Positions 33,640 through 46,799 of a DNA stretch of 64,000 nucleotides are shown here, in pieces. How positions within the stretch are numbered: position 1 is the stretch's first letter; each line of letters begins with the position of its first letter. The position numbers and the translations under genes are program-made. This DNA comes from Areca catechu (lineage: Eukaryota; Streptophyta; Magnoliopsida; Arecales; Arecaceae), in the NCBI GenBank assembly GCA_021397845.1, contig CM038044.1, positions 103,104,942 through 103,168,941 on the forward strand, given 5' to 3'. The notes below the pieces were generated by a model that was not told the origin of the DNA, ran no database searches, and saw only the letters and a list, made by a program, of their open reading frames with translations.

Positions 33640-33875
33640 CCCATTCAGGAATTGCATTAATTTTACGAGTCAACTTATAGTAATCAAACGGTATGCAATG
33701 AAGACCGAATGAAATTTCGGCAGCATTTCCCCTTAGTTCTTCACATACTAATATTTATGTATGCGAAGAATAAAAGGAAAATAATGATCGAAATTTCATT
33801 CGGCCTTCATTGCACACCGTTTTATTACTATAAATTGACCTGTAAAATTATTTGCAATTCCCAAACTGTCCAAAT
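33640..33875. repeat. Imperfect 80-bp inverted repeat inside the MULE
   Basis: The arm at 33645-33722 is closely complementary to 33785-33868 (shared 'aatgaaatttcg', 'tgcaatgaag', 'aattttac'). The loop is about 60 bp and could form a long hairpin. Confidence 0.8.
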
Positions 33876-34164
33876 TGGACAATCAATTGATCAACATGCA
33901 TAATTCTCAGATCCGTACAAGTATAGAAAATGTACGGATACTACAGAATATGCATATCAAGCAATTGACGGGTCTATGGTTCAATGAAATGCAAATTTTA
34001 TAAAAATATATATAGAAAATCAAATGCTTGACCTAAAAATCATAATGCATGCTATAAAAATTCATTATGCACATTTATATAATAATAAAAAATTTACAAA
34101 TATGTAAACTTCTAAGTTCATTCATAATTAAGTATTATTAAATAATTATTTAACTACATAATTA

Positions 34165-35090
34165 TTTACAAGATATACAATTATAATTATATCATAATAC
34201 TAAATATTAAAATTTTAATAATTAAAATAATGATATTACAAATATAATATAAATACATTTATTTATAATATATACTTTTTTTATTTAATTAACCATTATC
34301 AATACAATTACAATTATATCATAATACTAAATATTAAAATCTTAATAATTAAAATAATGATATTACAAATATAATATCAATACATTTATTTATAATATAT
34401 ACTTTTTTATTTAATTAACCATTATCAATACAATTACAATTATATCATAATACTAAATATTAAAATCTTAATAATTAAAATAATGATATTACAAATATAA
34501 TATCAATACATTTATTTGTATTATATACTTTTTTTATTGAATTAACCATTATCAATACAATTACAATTATATCATAATACAAAATATTAAAATCTTAATA
34601 ATTAGAATAATGATATTATAAATATAATATCAATACATTAATTTATAATATATACTTTTTTATTTAATTAATCATTATCAATACAATTACAATTATATCA
34701 TAATACTAAATATTAAAATCTTAATAATTAGAATAATTATATTACAATTATAATATCATTACATTTATTTATAATATATACTTTTTATTTAATTAATCAT
34801 TATCAATATAATTACAATTATATCATAATACTAAATATTAAAATCTTGATAATTAGAATAATGATATTATAAATAAAATATAAATACATTAATTTATAAT
34901 ATATACTTTTATTTAATTAATCATTATCAATACAATTATAATTATATTATAATACTAAATATTAAAATTTTAATAATTAGAATAATTATATTACAATTAT
35001 AATATCACTACATTAATTTATAATATATATTTTTAATTTAATTAATTATTATCAATACAATTATCATTATACAATTATCAACATATTATA
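34165..35090. repeat. AT-rich tandem array, about 126-bp unit, about 7 copies
   Basis: The word ATTATCAATACAATTA begins at 34295, 34421, 34548, 34674, 34799, 34923 and 35048. Unit length drifts from 127 to 124 as a poly-T run shortens. Copies are very similar, suggesting recent expansion. Confidence 0.9.
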
Positions 35091-35627
35091 TAAATATAAA
35101 CAAAATATATAATTACAATTATATTATAACAAAAACAGTATAAATCAAACAAAATTATCTACTAATTATTCTAAATTTCATATCAAAATTATCCTACTAA
35201 TTATTCTAAATTTCATACCAAACAAACAACATAATATATTATTCAAAAAAATTATAATAACAAAAGAAATATAGTAATTACCTAAAAAAGTATATTTCCA
35301 AATATTCTTGGACTTCTTTCGAACCGGATTCCTTCGAACAGATCTAGCAACAAACAAACAAAAAATTTTAAATAATAAATCATAGAGACCGTTGAAGAAC
35401 CAAAAAAATTAAATCAGACCGGATCAAAATAAAACCAAACCTTTTAAAAGAGGATGGGGCTGGACCGGATATAAACAAATATATTTAAAATGGACCCAGA
35501 GACAACGAAGAAGATGGGACCGGGAGAGGGGGATGGGGCCGGGGGGGAGGGATGGGGCCGGGGGGGAGAGGGATGGCGGAAGAATAGCGAAGAACAGAAG
35601 AAGAAGGCCCGGGGGGACATTTTGCCT

Positions 35628-35816
35628 GAATTCGTCTTTCGAAAAGACGAATTCTCAGTCGAATTCATCTTTTCGAAAGACGAATTCAGAAATCCCAGTC
35701 CACGTTGCGAGCTCGCAGAGCGGTGGCCGGCTTCCGAGACGGGTAACGTATGGGGCTTGAATTGGCTTTTGAAAAGACGAATTTAACTGAGAATTCGTCT
35801 TTTCAAAGACGAATTC
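35628..35816. repeat. Right subterminal hairpin array of the MULE
   Basis: The same GAATTCGTCTTTCGAAAAGACGAATTC palindromes as at the left end occur in two clusters (35628-35690 and 35758-35816). They are separated by a GC-rich spacer. A G-rich block lies just inside at 35505-35615. Confidence 0.85.
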
Positions 35817-35972
35817 AGGCATTTTTGTCCGGCCATCCGACGTGTCAGATTTTTTTTTCAAATTGCCCCGATTTTTGCCACGTGCCACCTAAATCCATAA
35901 ATATATTACGGATCACTTATTTTGGTAATTAAGTTTTTTTAATATTATTTTTTAAAAAAATTTCCATCCGTA

Positions 35973-36960
35973 AAACTCTTTGAAATTCGTTATTTGTCTC
36001 AAAATCAAAAAAAAAAAAAAAACTTTTAATTTTGAAATAGTCACCAAAATAATGACTATTACAATGGAAAAAAAAAAGAAAATAACAGAAAAAATATTGG
36101 CATCATCTTTTTCTTCAATTTTTATTAGTTAAAATAATAAAAAAATATAAACAGCACTTTTTTTTTTTTTTTTTTTTTGTTTTAACAGTTGATCACAGAT
36201 AATTTTCTATGCTATAATATTTTATATTATATATCTCGGTATGGCTAAAACTATTATTACGGCCGTTATAACGGTCGTAACGTTGTTATCTAAAACCATG
36301 ATATCAATTCATTGTTGACTGACCAAAATGATGCTGCTTTCAAAGTTACATGTGATTCACCCCTCAATGATGATGTTTTTTTTCCCCAGCAGTGAAAGTC
36401 AACGTATGGCGAATCCATACATACATGTTCATCCCATGCAATGATCATGCTTATATCCTCTGTATCCACCACCTTGGATTCACAAGTACGGTGGTCCGGG
36501 ATGAATGTTTCATTTGTTGCTGGCGGTTGCTTTCCCAGCTGCCACCCACCCAGGGGGCCATCCGGCATGGTATGGCCCACGTCTTACCAAAGACCATACT
36601 TTTTCTTCAACCCAGCTTCCAACCTCTCCCTTGGATGATGACCTCCGCAGCACCACCACCACCACCACCACCACCACCCACTAGTAGTGGTGTCACCAAG
36701 CCAACCACCCTCATCAAATTAAAACACCACCGCACTCACCTCAGACCAAAAGGCGGCCCCCTCCTTGATCTCTCATATCTTTTCCCTTCCATAAAAAAGC
36801 TGGTACCGTACGTCTACCTTGCATTAGTATAAGTATTAAGTTTGTATCTTGCTTACTTATGCTCCTCTCTTTTCTCAATTATATATTATCTCGATCACGT
36901 ACGTTTCTATGTTGCCTTCTCGACCCGTCTTTTTCACTAATTCATTGGCACCTTTGCCTT
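35973..36960. other. Intergenic DNA; no recognised gene
   Basis: Contains poly-A and poly-T runs (36008-36023, 36161-36178), a CGGCCGTTATAACGGTCG palindrome near 36259 and a (CAC)n microsatellite at 36650-36677. An open frame over the latter is low complexity. Confidence 0.5.
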
Positions 36961-37480
36961 GCCTCTACGCATTATGAAACATTTAAGCCTTTCCAGGTCA
37001 CCACAAATACCACATTCCCAGCCTGATACATGATTTCCATGGGTAGTTCATGTATATTGTCATTGTCACAATCTAGAACCTTGTCTAGCTAATAATAGAC
37101 TTGTCAAAAGATATTATTTGAGTCATGTATGTTAATTATCTTGCCTCTACGTATTATGAAACATTTAAGCCTTAATTACCAGGTTATTGCGATGGTTCTC
37201 GCTAACTTGCTCCCATAGCTAGCATCAACATCCAAAGCCTGATACATGATTGTTGCAGGTAATTCTTGTTGTGTATATTGTCAATTGTCATAACTAGAAC
37301 ATCATCCAATAGGTTGACTAAAATGTGTTATTTGAGTTATTGCTTTGCTTCTTTGCATTATGAAACATTTAAGCCTTCCTAGGTCATTGCGTTAGATCTT
37401 GCCAACTTGCTACCAACTAGCTAGAATTAACATTTCAAGCCTAACATATATATGATTGTCATGGACAATTTATGTTGTGG
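36961..37480. repeat. Three diverged copies of an approximately 190-bp direct repeat
   Basis: The word GCATTATGAAACATTTAAGCC recurs at about 36969, 37151 and 37355 within longer similar blocks (including 'agcctgatacatgatt'). Spacings are 182 and 204 bp. Confidence 0.75.
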
Positions 37481-40400
37481 CTAGTGTCATACTACTATGA
37501 CTTCAATTTTAATTGAGACATCAATGTCTATTGGCATCCGGCTCAGCGAGAAATATAACTATGAGCACATATGATACTAAGATAATGGCAACATTTGCTA
37601 ACATCATTTTTACCACCTTGGTGTGGATTGTTGATCACTTGAGAAGTTAATCTTTAAATCAAAGATAGTGGTGCTTTCTTTTCCTTCTTTTTTTTTTTTT
37701 TCTATTTTTATTTATTTTATTTATTTTTATTTTCTCATCCCTTCCTTTCCTTTTTTTTTTTTTTTTTTCTTATTCTTTTCTTTTTTGCTTCTTTTGTTTC
37801 TTTTTCTTCTCCATTCATTTCTTTCATTTTCTTCGTCTTCTTTTCTTTCACTCTTTTTGCTTTATTTATTTTCATTTATTTATTTCTTTTTTCTTCTTCT
37901 CTTTCTATATAAATGGGTTTCGAAATTCCGACCATGCTCCGGTTCAATTTTCTTATAGAAACCGGATAAGATGACCGTCCATCCTACCGGAATGTATAAT
38001 CTTGCTTTAAATATTATTCTAGGTTGATATTTTTATATGTTCTTTAGCAGAATATAACATATTAAAATAATTGTCTGCTAAGGCTTTTTAATAAGTGCTT
38101 GATATTGTTAGCCATGTACAAAAGGGAATAACTAATTTTTTGCTTTTTTTTGCTAGAAGTTATTTTTGGCTTATAAGCAAAGTGCCGAAGTTAGTGGTCA
38201 TGATGCTTATAAGTTCGGGTAATGTATTTCTTGTCCCACCATTGCCCACCGACTGGTATTCAGAATGTTGTCGACCAAAAATTATAACGGATCACATAAG
38301 TGGGAAGAATGAATCTTATTTCGGGTCCACTGGATCTCAGGGACACAAAATGACACTGGATTTCGCTTGTTGGATGCCATTCTTGCACCAAACTCCGGAA
38401 TATATGTTGGCCAGCAAACATCAGATTCAGATCTGGTGGAGGATAATTCTAGATCCGTGGTCACATTCAACACATGCCGCTCAACCAAAAAGCCCTTCCA
38501 AACTGGCAATTTCCAATGTGCTCTTAGTTCAGCAGAATCCATTAGTCCACCCTGGATGAAAGAGGCAGTATTATATATTAGTGAATGAATGGAAGATTAG
38601 ATTATTAAAAGGTAGGTCATGTCCGGTTAGATCAAGACTTGTTGAATAAAGCATCCCAATTGCAAAATATTAGGTAATCTTAATTAAAATTTTTTAATGG
38701 AGGGAATGTTGGACAATATCTAATCAACTTTCTTGAAGAAAATGATGCAAATATTGGTAATGTACCCATCAACGCGGAATGATGATCTTTCCAAGCCAGG
38801 AGATGAGTCTCTTTCCCAGAACATTCTTGAGTCGTCATGGTACCTTCTGATACACCTAGAAAAGAGATAAATGCTAACAAGTTGTGTGTAATGAACGATA
38901 TCGAGATTTTTATGAAAAATACTATAAAAATTGAACTTTTGCAGCAATCACCGGCAACATGATTTGGATGACACGGTATTCAAGGAACTTGAAACATGGT
39001 CTGGCATCAACAAGTCTTAACTAACATAATTTCAATTTAAATTGTGAACGAATTATTTCTTTGCAAGCTTTTCATGACAAGCATGAAGTGGTGCTCCGGT
39101 GTCATTTAATCGCACGTGTATTTCAGAATTATGAGTGATATAATGACCAGCCCATGGTTTGGTTAAGTTACCATTAAATTTCAATATATACATCCCGATT
39201 GGAACTTTTATCGATGACCATTAATGTAAACATTAATAACACATTGGGGCCACTGCTTTGTAGTTCTAAAAAGACTGATTCATCATACGTGCAACTCGCT
39301 AGAAGGGTATCGACATCTCCTTTGATGGACTGTTGCACCACTGGAGATTATGCGAGAAATATTTTGTCAAATGTCTTGTAGACCTGATGCAAAACTACGG
39401 TGATAAAAAACAAGTCATCTCGAGTTTCCTATATCATATCTTCCCTTTATAGTTCGGCTAGCATCTGTCTCTCCTGAGTTTGCTTTTATTGAAATGGGTG
39501 CTTGTACTGTAAACCTAGATCGATCAAAACAAGGTTGTGCTTGTAACTTTCCTCATAATAATGCAGGGTTGGTGCCTACGTACCGAGAATGGCCTCAATA
39601 TTAAGAATCTTCCAAATTGAATAACCATCTCCAAATATGGATGCTTAAACTCGATTCATCTGGACAACCGAATTTAAAGCAGGCAACAACATGACACGAC
39701 ATTCATTATTAAATTGTGGTCCATGGTACTCGATGGAGCTTTTAAGTCATTGGCACTGGTACAAGCTCTTGACCTTTCTCAAAGCCACTGCATCTGAATA
39801 TTGACCGTCTCCCCTACCGCTCATGCCATTACTCTCATGACTTTATGTCCAACTCCTTGATTCCTCCTCGGGCTGGGCTGGAAGTTAAGACCCCACTGCA
39901 CAGATTCCACTGGCAATGCTGCTGAGAGCTGGCTTCCATGCATCATCCCTGGACGCAGCGCAAATGCGCATGGATTCGGAATCCAGAAGTGACTACTCGA
40001 ATTAGTGGCCATCATGCTTGCTTGGTATGACGTTACCAGCGAAGGCGACAGCCCTCGTTGTCATTATCCTCTCTCTAGTTCCTTTCCTCTTCCGGGCATC
40101 ATCATGGGCTATCATTCTACCTTCTTAGATCGAGAAAAAGCCTTGATGGATTCCCCTTCAAAACAGTTATTTAGCCTCGGAGATTTAAAGGAAAAAAAAA
40201 AATCACTTCATTTTCTTATATTAAAAACTATGTATCTTGTTCCTACCACTAGATGACGAATGTCCATGTTTAATGATGCACGAGCACCGATAGCAAATCC
40301 ACACGTAATACAGGTTGATCATACAAACACGAAAATTTTATATAGATGGTGGTTATTGAAGAAGGGATGGTTTACTGGAGCTAGCTCAAAATAGATCATT

Positions 40401-40629
40401 CTTGGAAAGAAAATATGAAAAAAAAAAAAACAAGGTAATGTTTTCTCCGCATGCAAAAATGAAGCAAGTTGATGTTTTAACAAAATTTTAATTTTCTTCG
40501 TAATGGACCCGACAATCATTATCTGTTTTTCCCATTATTTTTTAAAAACAAAATCCTTGAACTTGTTACAAGGTCCTCCATTCATCCTTATAAAAAGAAA
40601 GGAAGAACTATAATGGTGTTATTTATTAA
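37481..40629. other. Intergenic DNA with a polypyrimidine tract; no recognised gene
   Basis: 37672-37910 is almost pure T/C on the plus strand. A 154-codon frame at 38095-38559 and others up to 40519 have no recognisable motifs or context. Confidence 0.5.
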
Positions 40630-40659
40630 CGCTACAAGAAAATAGTGTTTTAGCAACCG

Positions 40660-41410
40660 ATTTTACAACGATTTTTTGGATTATTTTTGTGACTTATTTT
40701 GCAACCGATTTATTTTTAATAATTTAGCAACCAATTAAATCGGTTGCAAATGCAGTTGCAAGATTCCCATTTTTTCACCGATCTTGCAATCGAGACCGAA
40801 ATTCATTTAAAAATATTTTTATAAGTTTATTTCTTAATTTTGCAAACGAATTTTCGGTTGCAAAATTTCATTTAAAATTAATTTTAATTTTCTTTAAAAT
40901 CTTGCAACCGAAAATTCGGTTGCAAAAAAATGATAATTTAAAAATATTTTCTTAAGTTTATTTCTTAATTTTGCAACGGAATTTTCAATTGCAAAATTTC
41001 ATTTAAAATTAATTTTAATTTTTTTAGAATTTTCAACCAAAAATTTGGTTGCAAAAAAATGATAATTTAAAAATATTTTTTTAAGTTTATTTCTTAATTT
41101 TGCAAACGAATTTTCGGTTGCAAAATTTCATTTAAAATTAATTTTAATAAAATTTGGTTGCAAAAAAATGATAATTTAAAAATATTTTTTAAGTTTATTT
41201 CTTAATTTTGCAACCGAATTTTTGGTTGCAACATTTTATTTAAAATTAATTTTAATTTTCTTTAGAATTTTACAACCGAAAATTCGGTTGCAAAAAATGA
41301 TTATTTTTTTAAAAAAAAATTATTGAGAATTTCCGGTTGCAATTTTAAATTTAAAGATATATTAATTTTTTTATTTATTGCAACTGAAAAATTGGTTGCA
41401 ACAATTCATT
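40660..41410. repeat. Left subterminal repeats of the CACTA element
   Basis: Units of about 120 bp contain 'cttaattttgcaacCGAATTTTCGGTTGCAAaattt', a palindromic GCAACCGA/TCGGTTGC core, repeated about five times. Such repeats are where TNPA-type proteins bind in En/Spm. Confidence 0.85.
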
Positions 41411-42994
41411 TAAGTCCGCCTCGCCCGATCCTAATCCCAATTTCTATTACCCCGCTCCGCCTCCACCTCCACAGATCCACATCTCCCTCGATCTCCCTCC
41501 CTCCTCCAGTCCTCCCATTGTTAGATCTTCCTAGTTAAACTTTACCGCCTTGGTGCCTTTCTGGAGGTCGATGCTTGGTGAGAAGAACTCCGGCGAGGCG
41601 GCGATGAAACCCTAGAAAGGAAACCCCAAATCCAGAAACTCTTTGATCAGGTGAGTTCTCCTTCTTCGATGATCAAGTGAGTTCTCCTTCTCAAATCCAT
41701 GTCCTCTTCACTTGGTGGGGTGGCTGGGCTGCAAGTCTTTCCAGGGGGGTTTCGATGGAAGTCGGGCAAAATTGAGAGGCGAAGTCTAATTTAATCTAAA
41801 GAAAAAGAAAAGGGGAGGCCCAGGCGGAGGTGTATGCCTTCCTCGATTGCATATTTACCTTGTTGTTTTTTTTCCATTCCACACTTCGCGTCACGGGAAA
41901 CCCGACCGCATGGTGGTCTCCGATATGCTCTCATCCGTTCCCTAACTCATGCTGGATTAGAATCAAGAAGTAGCAGCCCTATGCCTTTTGTATCTCTAGG
42001 TAAGCATCGCGATCCCGTTCTTTGAAATCGCCATTCTGGACTTCAATATCATTCTTTATATCTAATGTCTTTATACGAGCAATTAACCTCGTTTTTGGTC
42101 TGAAATCTCATAATTATTGGGGTTTTTAGAGGAGTTTTGGCAGTTTATTCCGATTTTTAGCTGGTTAATTTGGAGAATTAATGGTCACTGTGCTGATCTC
42201 GGGTGTTTGCATGGTTCTTTGTTAAACTCTTAAAAATCATAATTATATGGTTTTGAATCATGAATCTTTTGTGATGTTCTGCTGGAATAACTATAGGGTT
42301 ATTTCTCTCTTTTTTTCCAAAAGTTGGCAATTTTTTTTCTTTTTAGATTCAGCAGCTGTGAGTGATCACGAACTATCCCAAACTTGTTGGGGATTGTGGG
42401 ATCTTGAGCTACTTCAATTATTAAAGCATGCAAATTGATGCGACTAGACTGGTGGGACATTAGAGATAGGGAAAACATAATTCTAGAGCATGCAAGTGTT
42501 TGAATAATCATCGTAACAAGATTATTTGTATTAGGATAGCATTTTGAAGTCATTTCCATATGAGAAATTTGACATAGATTCTTTTGTTAGGAGCTTATGT
42601 TGTTTATCTTACTTCATGAGGAATTTAATGAATTGATTATTGGTACTTATGTCTAGATGATTATCATCTTGACATCCTGAACTGAATTCTTTTCTTTATA
42701 TATGCATTTTGTGTATGCTTTTGTACTTGATACATGTGTTCTCTATAATCAATATCTAGCTAATTCACTGGTAAGATGCTTGGTTTTGAAGGTAAAATTA
42801 GTAGCCGAAGCTTGGGATGGTCGGTTTCCACGGTATGAGTTGAAAAAATTGGGTACAATGCATTAGATTAGGCTTTAAGATTGTGATAAGGTTATATTTA
42901 ACATTTTATATTTAAGCTTTAAGTTTGTGATAAGTATATGAATATTAGATTAAGATAATTTTCTGTATCCTCATATTTTGATATGCTACAGAAT
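41411..42994 (+). promoter_or_regulatory. 5' untranslated and promoter region of the CACTA transposase gene
   Basis: 41430-41660 is CT- and GC-rich, a sharp change from the AT-rich terminal repeats. It reads like a 5' leader (CTCCCTCGATCTCCCTCC and similar). It is followed by about 1.3 kb that looks like leader intron sequence, ending in an acceptor 'gctacag' just before the transposase ATG. No separate gene is seen. Confidence 0.5.
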
Positions 42995-45900
42995 ATGGAT
43001 ATCTTTCATCTTCGTAGTTGGATGTATAATAGACTTTTACCGGGTCGAAAGGGATATACCGAAGAATTTTAAAAGGCGTGGAAGATTTTATACTCTTTGG
43101 GTGTCAACAACCTTACTTTCAAAGTGAAGGAAAATTTAGATGTCCTTGTTTTAAGTGCAAAAGTCAAGGGTACTTAACTACCGATGAAGTGAAGCTTCAT
43201 CTTTACAAAATAGGATTTGTACCTAATTAATGGTATTGGACATCTCATGGAGAGAGTGATCCTCATGTGGGTGGGGTACCTGATTTGCATGCAAATGATC
43301 CTACTATTGCACAAATGGATAATGATCCACATAACACATATTGACGCATGATATTCGATATCTTTGGAACAGAGTTTGTACCTGACCATTCGTTTAATGT
43401 AGAGAAGACACTAAATCTAGATGATCAAAAATTCTATGACTTGTTGCATTCCGTCCAAAAATCATTATGGCCGGGATGTACTAATCATTCTGAGTTATCA
43501 ATAGCTGTATGGTTGCTTAGCATCAAATCTGAAGGTAATATTTTGCAACGATCTTTTGATTAAATAGCGGGTATTATAAAAGAGACACTTCCAACTGATA
43601 ATACTATATCTCAAGATTTTTATAAGATAAAAAAGTTGGTGTCCAAACTTGGGCTTACTGCTATGAAGATAGATTATTATATTAATGGTTGCATGATGTA
43701 TTATGGTGAATAATCTGAAGATAAGCAATGCAAATTTTGTGGGCTGGTAGATATAAACCTCGGTCCCATGCAGACAGTCAACATAAAGAGGTGCCGATGA
43801 AGAGCATGCATTATTTATATATAATTCATAGATTAAAAAGATTGTATGCTTCAATGAGTTTTGCACCACATATGACATGGCATTATGAGAATAGGCGTGA
43901 GCCAGGGATATTGTGTATCCATTAGATGGAGAAGCCTGGAAACATTTTGATCGATGCTATCCTAATTTTGCAGCTGAACCATGCAATGTCAAGCTAGGGC
44001 TATGTGCTGATGGTTTTACTCCTAACAGTCAATCATCAGCCCCATATTTTTGCTGGCCAGTAATTGTTACTCCATACAATCTGCCACCTGAATTGTGTAT
44101 GACCATTCCTTATATGTTCTTGACAATAATTATTCTGGGTCCACATAATCCAAAGAGTAGGATAGATGTGTATCTACAGTCATTGATAGATGAGTGAAAT
44201 ATTTATGAGAGGAGGGTGTCTTAACATATGATATTGCAAGAAAGCAAAATTTTATGATGAGGGCTGCATTGATGTGGACCATCAATGACGTTCCTGCATA
44301 TGGAATGCTGTCCAGATGGAGTACAGCTGGAAGATTGGCGTGTCCGTATTGTATGGACCGATCAAAGGTATTCACTTTGAAACATGGTCAAAAGAATTCT
44401 TGGTTTGATTGCCATCAACAATTTTTGCCTATTAATCATGTACTAAGAAGAAATAAGGATGCATTCTATAAAAACTGGTTTGAAAATGATCAACCTCCAC
44501 GAAAGTTGAGTGAAGAAGAAATATGGGAAGCTGTATCTTCTATTCCAAAGGTAATCGAGCAGGGTTCATGCAGAATTGAAGGATATGGGGTTACACATAA
44601 TTGGTTAAAACAGAGCATTTTTTGAAATTTACCATATTGGAAAACTAATTTGATCAGACACAATCTAGATGTGATGCACATTGAAAAAAATATTTTTGAC
44701 AATGTTTTTAACACGATAATGGATATCAAAGGCAAAACCAAAGACAACGTCAAAGCACGAATGGATCTAAAGGAATACTGCAAACATAGGGAACTTGAGT
44801 TGCAAGAGTTGGCTAACGGAAATTTACTGAAACCAAAAGTAACATATTTTTTAAACCTAGAGCAAAAAAGAGGTGTATTTAAATGGATGAAGGAGTTAAA
44901 AATGCCTGATGATTATGTGTCCAACTTAAGTAGATGTGTTAATATGAATGAGGAAAAATTAATTGGAATGAAAAGTCATGATAGCCATGTCTTTTTTGAG
45001 TGTTTGTTGCCAATTGCATTTATTGCTCTACCGGATCGAGTTTGGAAGCCTATAGCAGAGCTAAGTAGATTTTTTAAGGATTTGTCCTCAACAATGTTAC
45101 GGATCAATGACTTGTTGCAAATGGAACAGAATATTGCTTTGATTATACGCAAATTGAAATGGATTTTTCCATCCAATTTTTTTGACTCAATGGAGCGCTT
45201 ACCTATTCATTTACCATATGAAGTAATAGTTGGTGATCCAGTTCAATATCGTTGGATGTACCCGTTTGAGAGGTAGATATTACTAACTTCAATTTAACAA
45301 ACATATTCTTCTACATTAAATTTTTATCTAGTACATAACGTGTACCATATTTTAATGCTTGAATGATGTAGGTTCCTTAATAAAATAAAATGGATGATCA
45401 AGAACAAAGCTCGTGTTGAAGGATCCATATGCGAGGCATATTTGTGTCAAGAGACAACATCTTTTTGTTCATATTTTTTTGAACCACATGTGCAGTCATC
45501 AAGAAATAGAATTGGAAGAAATGATGTTGTGGGTCAGGATATGACACGTGAACATACTCTGTCAATATTTAATAAACCTGGCCAATCTTCTGGTAGATGT
45601 CAAAGTCGATATCTGAATGACAGGGAATTAGCTACTGTGCATTTACATATATTACTTAACTGTGAAGAGGTTCAACCATTTATCGAGTAAGGTTAAATAG
45701 TCATTGATACAAAATTATTCAAACCATATATCGATTATTGAAATACTAACTCTGAAAAATTCTTGGTTTCAGAATTTAAGCGAGCAATTACAACTTTTGA
45801 CACCGAATATAAGCACCACAGATATTGATTCTAGGATTGCATTTGAGTTTCCATATTGGTTTAAGTCTTATATAAGTTCATTTTTTGGAACATCATGTAT

Positions 45901-46697
45901 TTTTATCAAATTATGTTATATCGATGCTTATTGGCATTCATGCTTTTTGTTTATATCATGTGTAGGTTCATAATCCACAGAGTCAGGTAAACAATCAATA
46001 TTTTCATGATTTGGCATGGGGTCCAAAAAGAAAGGTTCTTACATGGCAAACATATTTTGCTAACCATTATAAGTTTCATACGGATGAATGGAGTTGCTAT
46101 AAAAAAATAATTAATAATGGAGTGTGCGTCAAAGGTTCGGAACAAGCTGCATACCAATTTTATTACTACGGCATCATTAAAGAAATAATTCAATTAGAAT
46201 ATCCTGGCCATCCAATGAAACAAGTAGTGTTATTTAATTGTGAATGGTTTGATATGGTATTGAATCATGGTATGAAAGTGCATAAAGATTAAGGGATCGT
46301 TGAGATTCGATATAATAGAAGGTATCCAAGATACGATCTCTTTATAGTTGTACAAAAAGTGATTCAGGTATACTATCTGCCATATCCTGAAAAGTTAAAG
46401 GACAAGCAACATTGGTGGGTTGTTATTATGACTAGACCGAGACGTACTGTGGATAATCAATATACAATTGAGGTTGCTTACTAAGAGGATACAATATCCC
46501 ATGTGAATAGTGTACTGAATGATAATGTAGTTAAAAATTTGGTCGACAATGACTATACTTTTAAGAAAGTTGATGGAATCGTCGATATGAATTTGAACAT
46601 AGATGACGAAGATGAAGAAGAGTATGATGAGTTTGATTCTAGCCAAGAGGATGACACCGAGTATGACCAATACGGAAGTTCTTCTGATGATGAATAG
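42995..46697 (+). pseudogene. TNP2-type CACTA transposase, multiply broken
   Basis: This is the catalytic transposase of En/Spm elements. From ATG 42995 comes the transposase-associated domain (SWMYNRLLPGRKGYTEEF), which stops at about 43071; homology then continues in other frames with CPCFKCKSQGYLTTDEVK-like sequence. The TNP2 core follows in pieces. 43728-43925 has GRYKPRSHADSQHKEVPMK and SFAPHMTWHY; 43913-44197 has DGEAWKHFD and LGLCADGFTPN; 44254-44625 has WTINDVPAYGMLSRWSTAG; and 44650-45276 has HNLDVMHIEKNIFDNVFNT and KARMDLKEY. After an intron, 45372-45690 reads as the DUF4218-type region (KARVEGSICEAYL), 46011-46292 as the DUF4216-type region, and the last segment (46503-46697) as a strongly acidic tail. 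Stops and shifts between most pieces make it dead. Confidence 0.9.
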
Positions 46698-46799
46698 AAG
46701 TCGTATAAGCATACCCCTACTTCTGTATGTACGATCATTATTTAAATGCTTTATCATATTATTGATAAAGTTGACTTACATTCTTTATATTTTTTGTAG

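Larger units (their letters stand above)
30229..35963 (-). mobile_element. Mutator-like element (MULE) with PMD gene, transposase core missing
   Basis: An exact 9-bp target duplication, CCATCCGTA, flanks the element at 30220-30228 and 35964-35972; nine bases is the Mutator signature. The ends are imperfect inverted repeats of about 100 bp: left GAATTATTTTTTAAAATAAT, right (complement) GAAATTTTTTTAAAAAATAA. Inner blocks match too, for example 'aataggtgatgc' against 'aataagtgatcc' and 'gacgtgg' against 'cacgtgg'. Inside, all on the minus strand, are a MudrA N-terminal-like ORF (33565-33164) and a plant mobile domain gene (about 33150-31551). Near both ends are hairpin arrays, and there is a 126-bp AT-rich array at 34165-35090. 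I find no MULE transposase core or SWIM zinc finger. PMD-carrying MULEs (Kaonashi type) are known; this looks like an internally deleted or non-autonomous relative. Confidence 0.88.

Noticed and set aside
37668..37958. 96-codon hydrophobic frame resembling a membrane protein
   Set aside because: It is a polypyrimidine tract; the Phe/Leu/Ser composition is a by-product of T/C-rich DNA.
38095..38559. 154-codon plus-strand open frame
   Set aside because: No recognisable motif or gene context, and an equally long frame exists on the opposite strand.
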